Part shown: piece by piece, positions 35,097 through 43,826 of the stretch
How positions within the stretch are numbered: the stretch's first letter is position 1
Layout: the number at the start of each line of letters is the position of its first letter
Made by a program: the position numbers and the translations under genes
The notes under the pieces: model-generated
The model's input: the letters and a program-made list of their open reading frames with translations, nothing else
Told to the model about the DNA's origin: nothing
Database searches by the model: none
NCBI GenBank assembly: GCA_016839165.1
Contig: CP069300.1
Location: 6,892,001-6,956,000, forward strand
Length of the DNA: 64,000 bases
From: Bradyrhizobium sp. PSBB068
Lineage (GTDB): Bacteria; Pseudomonadota; Alphaproteobacteria; Rhizobiales; Xanthobacteraceae
Reading direction: 5' to 3'

Positions 35097-35960
35097 ATGG
35101 ATCATGCAACGATTCGAGCCAACGGCGCGGCGTTCCACGTCGTGCGGACCGGCCGCGGCAAGCCGCTGCTGCTGCTGCACGGCTGGCCGGAATTCTGGCT
35201 GACCTGGAAGCCGGTCATGGCGCGGCTCGCCGACCGCTACACCCTGATCGCGCCCGACCTGCGCGGCTTCGGCGACAGCGACAAGCCGACGGGCCCTTAC
35301 GGCCCCGATCAGCATACCGACGACATGCTGGCGCTGCTGGACGCCCTCGGCATCGACAGGGCCGGTGTGGTCGGCCACGACGTCGGCGGCGCGGTGATGC
35401 AGCCGCTCGCCCGCAAGGCGCCGGACCGCATCGCCGGGCTGTTGTTGTTCGATTTCGTCTATCCCGGCATCGGGCCACGGATGGCCGCGCCGGACCGGCT
35501 GAATCACATCTGGTACCAGTCGTTCCACCAGATGGAGATGGCGCCCGCGCTGGTCGGCGCCAGCCGTGAAAACTGCCGCACCTACATCGGCCATTTCCTG
35601 CGCAACTGGACGCATCGCAAGGCCGCGTTCGACGACGTGATCGAGGACTTTGCCGACAATTTCTTCAAGCCGGGCAACCTCGCCGGCGGCTTCGCGCATT
35701 ATCGCGCGTCGCATGCGGGGCGCGTCAAGATGATGCAGGGCGAGGCGCCCGCGCTGCCCCCGATCACGGTGCCGACCTGCATCCGCTGGGCCGAGCACGA
35801 CCCGCTGTTTCCTTACTCATGGACCGACCGGCTGGGCGAGACCTTCTCCAACCTCGATCTCGCGATGTTTCCCGATGTCGGGCATTTCCCGCATCGCGAG
35901 GACCCCGATCGCGCAGCCGCCGAGATCGCAGGGTTCTTCGAGCGGATCAATTGGAGGTGA
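35097..35960 (+). CDS. Alpha/beta hydrolase (haloacetate dehalogenase / epoxide hydrolase-like)
   Basis: A 287-residue hydrolase. LLLLHGWPEFWLTW is the oxyanion segment, PDLRGFGDSDKP follows, the nucleophile elbow is VVGHDVGGAV (an aspartate rather than serine), and FPDVGHFPHREDP gives the catalytic histidine. An Asp nucleophile with HGWP is typical of haloacetate dehalogenases and epoxide hydrolases. It appears to be a single-gene unit. Confidence 0.9.
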   Translation: MDHATIRANGAAFHVVRTGRGKPLLLLHGWPEFWLTWKPVMARLADRYTLIAPDLRGFGDSDKPTGPYGPDQHTDDMLALLDALGIDRAGVVGHDVGGAVMQPLARKAPDRIAGLLLFDFVYPGIGPRMAAPDRLNHIWYQSFHQMEMAPALVGASRENCRTYIGHFLRNWTHRKAAFDDVIEDFADNFFKPGNLAGGFAHYRASHAGRVKMMQGEAPALPPITVPTCIRWAEHDPLFPYSWTDRLGETFSNLDLAMFPDVGHFPHREDPDRAAAEIAGFFERINWR

Positions 35961-35969
35961 GAGAATGGT

Positions 35970-36004
35970 GGGACCGCCAGGACGCGACAAAAACTGGCGG
36001 TCCC
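35970..36004. repeat. 11-bp perfect inverted repeat after the hydrolase gene
   Basis: GGGACCGCCAG and CTGGCGGTCCC separated by 13 bases. It is placed 9 bases after the hydrolase stop. There is no T-run, so it may stabilise the 3' end or terminate with help from a factor. Confidence 0.55.
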
Positions 36005-36171
36005 GTGCCGCTTCTTAATATTGCAGGCCGGGAAGTGCGGCTTCGCCGGTCGGCGGGAGCGACACGGTCCACGGTAGCGGCGCCCGCTGGATCGGCAACG
36101 CGAAGCCGATCTTAACCTAACCGGTCAACCTTACCGCGCGATCCCGGGCCGTATGACCACGGATGAAATCT

Positions 36172-37326
36172 TCAGGCGTCGGCCTTCTTGGCTTTTTTGG
36201 TCTTCTTCTCGCCATTGTCGCCATCGTCGTTCTTGGCCTTGTCGGCCTTCTTGTCGTCCTTGCCGTTGTCTTTCCTGCGATTGGTGTAGCGGGCATTGCC
36301 GAGTCCGGTTCCGATCGTCAGCACGCCCCAGCGCGTGACATCCTGCATGAAAGGGACCTCGGCCAGCCCCTGCGCCACGCCGTCATTGTGCATCACGATC
36401 GCGGTATCATGATCGCCGATCTGCGGAATCGCCTCGACCAGGCTCGCCGGCAGGTTGAACTTGCTGCTCTCCCAATTGCCCGGCAGGTTCTGCGCGCCCT
36501 TCTCGATTCCGCCGTCCTCCTTGATGACGCCGGGACAGGCGATGCCGATGAACGGCGCGAGCCTGAGATTCTCCTTCTCGGCGGCGGCAATCAGATCCTT
36601 CAGCATCTTCACCAGCCGCTTCACCGCGCCTTCGCGCGTCGGCTCGTCATCGGCATGGCGCCACAGCTCCGACTTCCAGACCGTCGCCTTGGAGAGATCG
36701 GGCGCCTTCTTCCAGCGCGTCTCGACGACACCGCAGCGGATATTGGTGCCGCCGATATCGACCGCGAGCACACCGTCATGGGCCTCGAAGATCCACGACG
36801 GCGCCAGATGCAGCGTGCCGATCAGCCCGGCATCATCGGGATGGAAGCGGATCGGCACCAAATCGACCTTGAAGTCCTCCGACTTCAGGATGATGTCGGT
36901 GCGCGCGATCGCGAGTTCGCCGAGCCTGGAGTCGCGGAAGCCGCCGCCGACCACGATGCGCTCGGTCTTGGCCCAGGCCTTGGTGTTGAGGAAGCGCCGC
37001 GTCACGTAGGCGAGCTCCTGGGCGAACTCCTCGATCGCGCTGTGCACGACCGCGGAGGCTTCGGTGTCGTCGCCGACCAGCATCTCGTCGAGCTTCTTCT
37101 TGCTGATCTTGTCGGACGGCTCGTCGCCGAACGGATCCTCGCCGGATTTGCGCAGCGGCTTGCGCCAGCGATCGAAGATCTTGCGGAACGCGCCCTTGGA
37201 GGCGCGATCGCCGAGAAAGCCCTCGTCGTCCTTCAGCTCGATGTTGAAGCTGTCGATATCGACGGAGGGCAGCCGCGCGGCACCGTGGTGCGCGATGCCC
37301 GTGGTCAGTCCGGTGTCGTCAGCCAT
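36172..37326 (-). CDS. ROK-like sugar kinase/regulator with apparently permuted motif order
   Basis: A 384-residue protein. The ROK/hexokinase phosphate loop LAVDIGGTNIRCGVV is at 187-201 instead of near the N-terminus. It is followed by ACPGVIKEDGG, NLPGNW, VMHNDGVAQGLAE and VLTIGTGLGNA (336-345), after which only a Lys/Asp-rich tail remains. The part that normally comes last in ROK proteins, helix plus RIVVGGGFRDSRLGELA (123-139) and DDAGLIGTLHLAPS (164-177), precedes the loop. This order fits a circular permutation. No HTH domain and no CxCGxxGC zinc motif are seen. Probable sugar kinase; activity unproven. Confidence 0.8.
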   Translation of the reverse strand: MADDTGLTTGIAHHGAARLPSVDIDSFNIELKDDEGFLGDRASKGAFRKIFDRWRKPLRKSGEDPFGDEPSDKISKKKLDEMLVGDDTEASAVVHSAIEEFAQELAYVTRRFLNTKAWAKTERIVVGGGFRDSRLGELAIARTDIILKSEDFKVDLVPIRFHPDDAGLIGTLHLAPSWIFEAHDGVLAVDIGGTNIRCGVVETRWKKAPDLSKATVWKSELWRHADDEPTREGAVKRLVKMLKDLIAAAEKENLRLAPFIGIACPGVIKEDGGIEKGAQNLPGNWESSKFNLPASLVEAIPQIGDHDTAIVMHNDGVAQGLAEVPFMQDVTRWGVLTIGTGLGNARYTNRRKDNGKDDKKADKAKNDDGDNGEKKTKKAKKADA

Positions 37327-37442
37327 TCGCCTGCCCGCTTGAGGTTCCGTCAGACAACTGCGGGGAACCCAAATGGTTGCGTCCCGCGCGGCGGCGTTCG
37401 GCCGGGCGCGGGACGCAATCTCGCAAAGACCGCAGAATAGTC

Positions 37443-38246
37443 TCAGGCGGCCGTTACCCCGTAGCGCGCTGCGGGGACGCTGCGCGACAGGTTCGGCATC
37501 AGCTTCTGGCGGGCAGCCTCATAGGCCTGCCAATCGGCGGCCTCCGGCAGCGACGGCACGGTGAAGACCTCGCCCTGGTCGAGGCCGGCGAGCGCGGCAT
37601 CGACCATGTCCTCGGCCTTCATCACGATCTCGCCGGGCAGATGAGCGATCGGCGTGCCGGCGATGTCCCAGAACTCGGTGGCCGTGGCGCCCGGCAGCAC
37701 CGCCTGGACCCGGACGTTCTTGTCCTTCAGCTCGTGCTGCAACGAGTGCGTCAGCGCCAGCACGAAGGCCTTGCTGCCGCCGTAGACGCCGTTGAGCAGC
37801 TCCGGCTGCACGCCGACCACCGAGGCGATGTTGACGATGGTGCCGCCGCCGCGCGCGACGAATCCCGGCACCGCGGCATAGGTCAGGCGCATCAGCGCAT
37901 CGACATTGAGCGCGATCATGTCGCTCATCTTGTCGACGTCGGATGCGAGCAGCGGCGCGGTGGCGCCGACGCCGGCATTGTTCACCAGCACGCTGATGCC
38001 GGCATTGTCGCGCAGAATGGCTTCGATCCGCGACACGTCACCGCGCTTGCTGAGGTCGGCGGCAACGATCTCGATCGATCGGCCTGTCTCCGCCGCGAGA
38101 CGCTTGGCGAGCCCGTCGAGGCGCTCGCGGTTACGTGCGACGAGGATCAGATCGTAGCCACGCCGTGCGAGCCGGTCCGCATAGATGGCACCGATTCCGG
38201 ACGACGCACCGGTCACGAGCGCCGTTCCTTTGGCTGACTTGGTCAT
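37443..38246 (-). CDS. SDR-family oxidoreductase
   Basis: A 267-residue short-chain dehydrogenase: cofactor motif TGASSGIG (12-19), NNAG, and the catalytic Ser-Tyr-Lys set in IASVVGVQPELLNGVYGGSK. AGGAG precedes the start. It is divergent from a GlxA-type regulator that likely controls it. NADP preference is suggested by an arginine-rich segment (LVARNRERL). Confidence 0.92.
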   Translation of the reverse strand: MTKSAKGTALVTGASSGIGAIYADRLARRGYDLILVARNRERLDGLAKRLAAETGRSIEIVAADLSKRGDVSRIEAILRDNAGISVLVNNAGVGATAPLLASDVDKMSDMIALNVDALMRLTYAAVPGFVARGGGTIVNIASVVGVQPELLNGVYGGSKAFVLALTHSLQHELKDKNVRVQAVLPGATATEFWDIAGTPIAHLPGEIVMKAEDMVDAALAGLDQGEVFTVPSLPEAADWQAYEAARQKLMPNLSRSVPAARYGVTAA

Positions 38247-38372
38247 GTTGGTCTCCTGTTTGACCCTGGGCGGCCGGTTTTGGCCGCTGATCAGGTTCTA
38301 CAGGTCCCCTTGCATGTCTCAAATGTCATATATACACCTTTTTAGGACATCGATTTCACGTCGGAGGGTTCC

Positions 38373-39323
38373 ATGCAGGAGATCGGCTTCGTCGTTTTTC
38401 CGGAATTCCAGGTGATGGGCTTCACCGCCATCACTGCGTTCGAGGTCGCCAATCTGATCGCAGGCGACCCCTTCTATGAGGTCACGCTGCTGTCGGAGCA
38501 TGGCGGCCCGGTGCGGTCATCCGCCGGTTTCAATGTCGAGACCGAAGCTTTCGGCGCGCGCAGCTTCGACACGCTGTTCATCGGCGCCGGCCACGAGCTG
38601 CATCCGGCGTCGCCGAAGCTGACCGGCTTCATTCGCCGCGCCATGACGGAGTCGCAGCGGATTGCCGCGCCCTGCATCGGCGCCTTCTCGCTGGCTGAAG
38701 CAGGCCTGCTCGATGGCCGGCGCGTCTCGACGCATTGGCAATTCGCCGCGGAATTGCAGGCAAGATTTCCGAAGCTGAAGGTCGATCAGGACCGCATCTA
38801 CATCGTTGACGGGCCGATCTGGACCTCCGCCGGCATGACCGCGACGATCGACCTGGCGCTGGCGATGATCGAGCATGATCTCGGCGTCGAGGTCGCGCGC
38901 TCGGTGGCCCGCAAGCTCGTGGTCTATCACCGCCGCACCGGCGGCCAGTCGCAGTTTTCCGCGCTGCTCGAGCTCGACCCGAAATCCGACCGCATCCAGA
39001 ACGCGCTGCACTACGCCAAGACGCATCTGCGCAACGAGCTGTCGGTGGAGGAATTGGCCGAGGTGGCGCGGCTTAGCCCGCGCCAGTTCAGCCGCGCTTT
39101 CCGCGCCGAGACCGGCCAGTCGCCGGCCAAGGCGATCGAGCAGCTGCGGGTCGAGGCCGCCCGCGAATTGATCGGCGACGGCCGCCATTCGATGGACGAA
39201 ATTGCCATAGAGACCGGCTTTGCCGACCGCGAACGGATGCGGCGGGCGTTCCTGCGGGTGCTGGGCCAGCCGCCGCAGGCGATCCGCCGCCACGCGCGGG
39301 TCGCGGCACAGACCGCGGCCTGA
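38373..39323 (+). CDS. GlxA-family regulator (DJ-1/PfpI domain plus AraC HTH)
   Basis: A 316-residue regulator. The N-terminal 180 residues are a DJ-1/PfpI-like domain (GFVVFPEFQVMGFTAITAFE, CIGAFSLAEAGLL with the nucleophile-elbow cysteine). The C-terminal part is a double helix-turn-helix (LSVEELAEVARLSPRQFSRA and IAIETGFADRERMRRAF). The start follows GGAGGG. An ATGTC/GACAT pair at 38323-38350 in the divergent promoter could be its operator. Confidence 0.92.
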   Translation: MQEIGFVVFPEFQVMGFTAITAFEVANLIAGDPFYEVTLLSEHGGPVRSSAGFNVETEAFGARSFDTLFIGAGHELHPASPKLTGFIRRAMTESQRIAAPCIGAFSLAEAGLLDGRRVSTHWQFAAELQARFPKLKVDQDRIYIVDGPIWTSAGMTATIDLALAMIEHDLGVEVARSVARKLVVYHRRTGGQSQFSALLELDPKSDRIQNALHYAKTHLRNELSVEELAEVARLSPRQFSRAFRAETGQSPAKAIEQLRVEAARELIGDGRHSMDEIAIETGFADRERMRRAFLRVLGQPPQAIRRHARVAAQTAA

Positions 39324-39389
39324 GCCGCCAATCCGGGCCGAAATCGCGCCAAACCCTTCATCTTTGGCCGGTTTTTGCCCGGCTTTACC

Positions 39390-39417
39390 TTGACTCTGCG
39401 TCGTTTGCGGCTATAAG
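39390..39417 (+). promoter_or_regulatory. Likely housekeeping promoter of rplU-rpmA
   Basis: TTGACT, 16 bases, TATAAG: a good match to the vegetative sigma factor consensus, 162 bases upstream of rplU. The long leader it implies contains the hairpin at 39428-39459. Confidence 0.6.
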
Positions 39418-39427
39418 TCCGCCCATC

Positions 39428-39459
39428 CGGCGCGGGGATTTCTCGCGCCGATTGTTTTT
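39428..39459 (+). promoter_or_regulatory. Terminator-like hairpin in the L21 leader (attenuator candidate)
   Basis: CGGCGCG and CGCGCCG (7 bp) with a 9-base loop, followed by ATTGTTTTTG. It starts only about 10 bases after the likely promoter. This resembles an intrinsic terminator within a ribosomal protein leader, suggesting attenuation. Confidence 0.5.
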
Positions 39460-39578
39460 GTGCGAACCATTTGGGAATTCATTCCCTTCGCGCAGAACAC
39501 ATAACCCATAGCGACTGAACAAAAAGCCGACCCGGGCGATCTGTCCGAGGCCGGAACCGAACACGAAGGAATCAAACG

Positions 39579-39959
39579 ATGTTCGCAGTCATCAAAACCG
39601 GCGGCCGGCAGTACCGTGTCGTTCCGAATGATGTACTCGAGATTGGCAAGATCGCCGGCGATGTCGGCACGATCGTGCAGCTAGGCGAAGTTCTGGTGCT
39701 CGGCGGTGACACGCCGGTGCTGGGAACGCCCACCGTCGCGGGCGCGACCGTTGCAGCCGAAGTGCTGCAGCACAAGCGCGGCGCCAAGGTGATCGCGTTC
39801 AAGAAGCGTCGCCGCAAGAATTCACGCCGCAAGCGCGGCTATCGCGACGAGCTCACGGTGCTTCGCATCACCGAGATCCTCGCCGATAACGCCAAGCCGA
39901 CCATCGGCCCGCGGCCGAAGAAGGCAAAGGTCGAAGCGCCCGCCGAGGCAGCCGAATAG
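39579..39959 (+). CDS. rplU: 50S ribosomal protein L21
   Basis: A 126-residue protein starting MFAVIKTGGRQYRV, the L21 signature, with the basic KRRRKNSRRKRGYRDELT rRNA-binding segment, then an alanine/glutamate-rich C-terminal tail beyond the E. coli length. It is followed by rpmA after 121 bases, the usual bacterial order. A possible attenuator lies in its leader. Confidence 0.98.
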   Translation: MFAVIKTGGRQYRVVPNDVLEIGKIAGDVGTIVQLGEVLVLGGDTPVLGTPTVAGATVAAEVLQHKRGAKVIAFKKRRRKNSRRKRGYRDELTVLRITEILADNAKPTIGPRPKKAKVEAPAEAAE

Positions 39960-40080
39960 GCCGTTCGCGGGCACGCGCAAAAAGGTGATCGTCGCGTCTT
40001 CAGATGTGAAGCGTGACAAAACGTGAAATGATTCCGTCAAGGAATTGATCTAGAGATCAAAGCGAAGTCGGAGACGAGCT

Positions 40081-40350
40081 ATGGCTCATAAAAAAGCAGG
40101 CGGTTCATCGCGCAACGGACGTGATTCCAAGGGCAAGCGCCTTGGCATCAAGGCGTTCGGCGGCGAGCGCGTGATCCCCGGAAACATCATCGCGCGTCAG
40201 CGCGGCACCACCTGGCACCCCGGCCTTAATGTCGGCATGGGCACCGATCATACTCTCTTCGCCAAGGTCGAGGGTCATGTCGAGTTCCGTGCCAAAGCCA
40301 ATGGCCGCACATTCGTATCGGTTATCCCGATGGCGCAGGCGGCCGAGTAG
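40081..40350 (+). CDS. rpmA: 50S ribosomal protein L27
   Basis: An 89-residue protein starting [20 protein letters not shown] with the conserved [10 protein letters not shown] and [12 protein letters not shown] segments. The N-terminal tail reaches toward the peptidyl-transferase centre. It is followed by a strong intrinsic terminator. Confidence 0.98.
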   Translation: MAHKKAGGSSRNGRDSKGKRLGIKAFGGERVIPGNIIARQRGTTWHPGLNVGMGTDHTLFAKVEGHVEFRAKANGRTFVSVIPMAQAAE

Positions 40351-40410
40351 ACGGTGGACACACATGAGTCCGCCGGGTCCTGTTGAACCGGCGGAGCAGC
40401 AAAGAGCTCC

Positions 40411-40443
40411 AAGGGGAGGCGGGATGACCGGCCTCCCCTTTTT
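40411..40443 (+). terminator. Intrinsic terminator after rpmA
   Basis: AAGGGGAGGC and GCCTCCCCTT, a 10-bp perfect stem with a 10-base loop, running into a T-run. It ends the rplU-rpmA transcript 60 bases after the stop. Confidence 0.9.
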
Positions 40444-40519
40444 GTTGCGCGCGATCCGGTTCGACCGCGCGTGACGTTCCAAGCGTTGCGTACCAATTGT
40501 CGCATCACAGGAGCTCGAC

Positions 40520-41116
40520 ATGTTGCAGGACATCCCGACGCCGACCTTGCGCGAGGCAAGAGCTTGCGTCCTCGAGACCGAACGGCTGACATTGCGCAAG
40601 CCGACGCTCGCGGACGTAAAAGCAATCGCACGCCTCGCCAATGATCGCCGCATCGCGGAGAACACCCGCCGCCTGCCGCATCCCTATACCCAGGACGACG
40701 CCATCGAATTCGTGCGCGCGCTCGGCGCCGGCGGCCGCGAGACCGTTTTCCTGATCGAGAACAATCACACGCCGGTCGGCATGGTCGGCATCGACTGGCG
40801 CGAGGAGACATCGGCCGAGCTCGGCTACTGGCTCGGCGTCGATTATTGGGGCCAAGGCTTCGGCACCGAGGCCGCGCGCGCCGTGATCGATTACTACTTC
40901 GAGGAATTCGATCTCGACCAGCTGATCGCGGGCGCCCGCGTCGTCAACCCGTCGTCGCGCAACATCCTCGAGAAGTGCGGCTTCCAGTGGAGCGGCGTCG
41001 AGCTGCACCGCTTCGAGGCGCTGGGCTCGTCGAGCCCGGTCGATGCCTTCCGCCTGTCGCGCGGCGTCTGGACCTCGCTGAAGCGCTGGAACAGCTCGAA
41101 GCGGCGGGAGAGCTGA
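40520..41116 (+). CDS. GNAT acetyltransferase (between rpmA and obgE)
   Basis: A 198-residue Acetyltransf_3-type GNAT protein: LETERLTLRKPTLADVKAIA, ELGYWLGVDYWGQGFGTEAA with the acetyl-CoA loop, and NPSSRNILEKCGF. AGGAG precedes the start. It may modify a ribosomal protein N-terminus, as RimJ-like enzymes do, given its place between ribosomal and ribosome-assembly genes; this is inference. Confidence 0.9.
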   Translation: MLQDIPTPTLREARACVLETERLTLRKPTLADVKAIARLANDRRIAENTRRLPHPYTQDDAIEFVRALGAGGRETVFLIENNHTPVGMVGIDWREETSAELGYWLGVDYWGQGFGTEAARAVIDYYFEEFDLDQLIAGARVVNPSSRNILEKCGFQWSGVELHRFEALGSSSPVDAFRLSRGVWTSLKRWNSSKRRES

Positions 41117-41146
41117 AGGCTCGATCCACAACAACGTCGTCGTCCC

Positions 41147-41156
41147 CGCGAAGGCG
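41147..41156. repeat. IS target-site duplication, left copy
   Basis: CGCGAAGGCG immediately outside the left terminal repeat; an identical copy lies at 42625-42634. Identity of all ten bases marks a recent transposition. Confidence 0.9.
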
Positions 41157-42529
41157 CTAGGGCATGCACAGATCTCTGAGGGACCATCCAGCGGCTGCGG
41201 CGTGGAAGTATTGCAGGCCGTGTTTCATAGTGATGGGGCCCGGCGGTTTGGACGATGGATAGCCGTCCCAGCCGCCGAGCCGGCCGATAATCCAGGCGGC
41301 CCAAGCGAGGCTGTCAGGCGGGTGCGGGTTTCTCAGCCGCTTGCTTTGGGCTTCGAGGTTGCGATTGAGGGCGGCAAGTGTAGCGACTTCCCCAGCATTG
41401 AAGGCAATTCGGACAGACTGGTTGTCGCGACCATCGCGCGCCTGCACAAGCTGAAGGGAGATGACTGCCGCCTTGGCCGCGATCGCGACCAGCTTGAGAA
41501 GCCGCTCGGCGGTCCCGATCTGACTGTCTTCGAGCTTGAGGCCTTGTGTCTTCAAGATGCGGAAGAACTGCTCGATCAGCCACCGCCGCTTGTACCATTC
41601 GATAATGCGCCAGGCCTCTTCTGCATTCGTCACCGGATGCGTGGTGAGCAGCCGCCAGTGCAGCGGCTCGATCCCGGCCTGCGGCTCGATCTCGCGCACA
41701 TCGACCAGGATCAAGGGTAGGCTTTTCGGCAGATGGCGCAGGAACTTGGTTTGCGGTCGGGCCAGTTCGACGGCGCCGAAGCGCAGATCGAGAAGCGCAG
41801 CCCGCTCAGGCCGTTGTGCTCGCGCAGGCAATACGATGGTCCGTTGTTCGATGCTGGTCATGGCCTCGCTGGCCGCATACAGGCCACAGCCATCCGCCAG
41901 CTTGCGATCATGCATGCTCCGGGCAATGACGTGGAACTGGTGTTCTGCGGCGCAGGCGTAGAGCGCGAAGATGTCGCTCTCGCGGTCGCCCAGCATGGTC
42001 ACCATCGCAGCCTTCGCCAACAGCGGCTTGGCTGCCAGAGCGGTCGCGATCCAGCGTTGCGATTCTTTGTCCTTCAGATCGCGATTGTCGTGCGAGACGG
42101 TGCGGCGGCCCTGGCGGGTCCAGATCTCGCCGTGCAACAGGCCAAGGCAGCAGCCGCTTTCCGCGTCTGCGGCCAGCATCGGGTGCAGCAACACCCCGCG
42201 GGTGTTGCCATGACCGATCTCGCCCAAGCCACGCCGGTTTTGTGCCTTGGTGGCAAAATTGATCTCGCTGGTATCCTGGATCGCCAGCACATGGCGGCCT
42301 TCGGCCGCCATTACCGTACCATCGCTCCAGCTTTCGATTATCCGCGTCGTCGTCACCTTGGCATTGCCGAGAAAGCGGTTGAAGCGCACCTCCCGGGCAC
42401 GCATGCCTCCTGCCAGCCGTCGCAGGCAGACATCCTTGCCCGCGACCATGCATTCGACGAGCGCCGCCCCCCTTTATCGAGGCGGAGATCCCCGAACCGA
42501 CCTAATGACCAGTCAATTTGCGCCAGCAT
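41157..42529 (-). CDS. IS4-family transposase, split by a frameshift in a G-run
   Basis: The main frame (from an ATG at 42449) has the DDE residues: IQDTSEINF, LGDRESDIF, and the Y-(2)-R-(3)-E-(6)-K motif in YKRRWLIEQFFRILK, defining the IS4 family. The family N-terminus, MLAQIDWSLGRFGDLRLDKG, lies in another frame starting at 42529. The two join by a -1 shift at a run of six G (plus strand C at 42467-42472). Either the copy has lost one G and is dead, or the shift is made by ribosomal slippage. Confidence 0.85.
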
Positions 42530-42624
42530 GTCGACACCTCCGCCAAAGCCGAAGTGCCGCAATATGAATCACACGAAATACCGATTCGGGAATCCCCACC
42601 CAACTAGATGTGTGCATGCCCTAG
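41157..42624 (-). mobile_element. IS4-family insertion sequence, 1468 bp
   Basis: Bounded by perfect 14-bp terminal inverted repeats CTAGGGCATGCACA (41157-41170) and TGTGCATGCCCTAG (42611-42624), with weaker pairing a few bases further in. It is flanked by 10-bp direct repeats CGCGAAGGCG. It contains one transposase gene on the minus strand whose TAG stop is formed by the first bases of the left terminal repeat. Confidence 0.93.
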
Positions 42625-42634
42625 CGCGAAGGCG
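42625..42634. repeat. IS target-site duplication, right copy
   Basis: CGCGAAGGCG, identical to 41147-41156, directly after the right terminal repeat. Confidence 0.9.
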
Positions 42635-42743
42635 GGGACCATAATCACAAATGGTCGCTGTTCGGCCGCGCTGCGGCTCCAGCCTGTGCCGCAATCAGCA
42701 TCGGTGGTTATGGGTCCCGGCCTTCGCCGGGACGACAACGCGG

Positions 42744-43658
42744 TTAGGCCGGCGGGTTCACCGCGGAGTCAGGTCGCCCGAGCTGCTGCTCGCGCACGAA
42801 GATGTAGAGGCCGGCCGCGATGATGATGGCGGCGCCGACGATCGTGGCCCAGGACGGCACGTCGCCAAACACCACGAAGCCGAAGATCACCGCCCAGACG
42901 ATCATCGAATATTGGTACGGCACCACCACGCTGGCCGGCGCGAGCTTCAGCGACCTGTTCACACAGAGCAGCGCCGCGACCGAGATGATGCCGGCGGCGA
43001 AGAACAGCACGAGGCTGCCGGCCGATGGCGTCACCCAGCCGAACGACGACAGCACGAGGCCGAGGATGAAGGTGCCGCCGAATTGCGACGTCGCCAGCAC
43101 GATGTCGGGCGTTGCGCGCAGCGAGCGTGTGATCAGCATCAGCACGGCAAACGACAGGCTGCCGCCGAGCGCGATCATCGCCGGCCAGCTGATGGTCTGC
43201 GCGGATGGCCTGAGCGCGATCAGCACCCCGCAGAAGCCGACCAGGATCGCGGTCCAGCGCCGCCAGCCGACATGCTCGCCGAGCAAGAGGCCCGACATCG
43301 CGGTGACGAAGATCGGTCCGGCCAGATAGTAGGTGATGACGTCGGCAAGCGGCAGATAGACCGTCGCCAGGAAGAACGCCGCGACCTCCACGGTCGATAG
43401 CGTGACGCGCAGCAATTGCAGCCACGGCCGCTCCAGATGCCGGAAATCCGCGCGCCGCTTCCACACCATCGGCAGCAGCACCAGCAGCGCCGCGCAGGCG
43501 CGCAGCCACAGCAATTGCCCGACCGAGTAGGTGGCGACGATGAATTTGCCCATCGCGTCGCCGACCGAGAACATGAAGATCGACAGCAGCATCAAGCCGA
43601 TGCCGGCGAGCCGCGCCGATCGATCGTCGTAGGAGGACAGTTTTGCGAACAGGCTCAT
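42744..43658 (-). CDS. DMT-superfamily (EamA) transporter
   Basis: A 304-residue protein with ten predicted helices in two EamA repeats (GIGLMLLSIFMFSVGDAMGK in the first, ALGGSLSFAVLMLITRSL in the second). Each repeat ends with a conserved glycine/proline segment (LPLADVITYYLAGPIFV, APASVVVPYQYSMIVWA). It is an inner-membrane metabolite exporter of unknown substrate. Its 3' end lies 8 bases from the palindromic element carrying the IS. Confidence 0.9.
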   Translation of the reverse strand: MSLFAKLSSYDDRSARLAGIGLMLLSIFMFSVGDAMGKFIVATYSVGQLLWLRACAALLVLLPMVWKRRADFRHLERPWLQLLRVTLSTVEVAAFFLATVYLPLADVITYYLAGPIFVTAMSGLLLGEHVGWRRWTAILVGFCGVLIALRPSAQTISWPAMIALGGSLSFAVLMLITRSLRATPDIVLATSQFGGTFILGLVLSSFGWVTPSAGSLVLFFAAGIISVAALLCVNRSLKLAPASVVVPYQYSMIVWAVIFGFVVFGDVPSWATIVGAAIIIAAGLYIFVREQQLGRPDSAVNPPA

Positions 43659-43826
43659 TGTTGTCTTGTTATCGCCGCCACTTGAGTCGGACAGGTCCGA
43701 ACGCCGGTTTTAGCGAGGTGGCCGTGCAGGACAACCCCGGCGCGGGCATATCGAACCAATTGTCGCAGTGCCGCAGCTGCGCTACGGCTGGGCCAGCACG
43801 TCAAGAAACAGAGCAGGAAACGCCGC

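Larger units (their letters stand above)
41139..42736. repeat. Palindromic MITE-like element interrupted by an IS
   Basis: Left arm GTCGTCCCCGCGAAGGCG (41139-41156), continuing after the IS as GGGACCATAATCAC (42635 on), is the inverse of the right arm ending CCTTCGCCGGGACGAC (42703-42736), with few mismatches. Without the IS the element is about 120 bases. Each arm also contains its own small palindrome. Confidence 0.8.
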
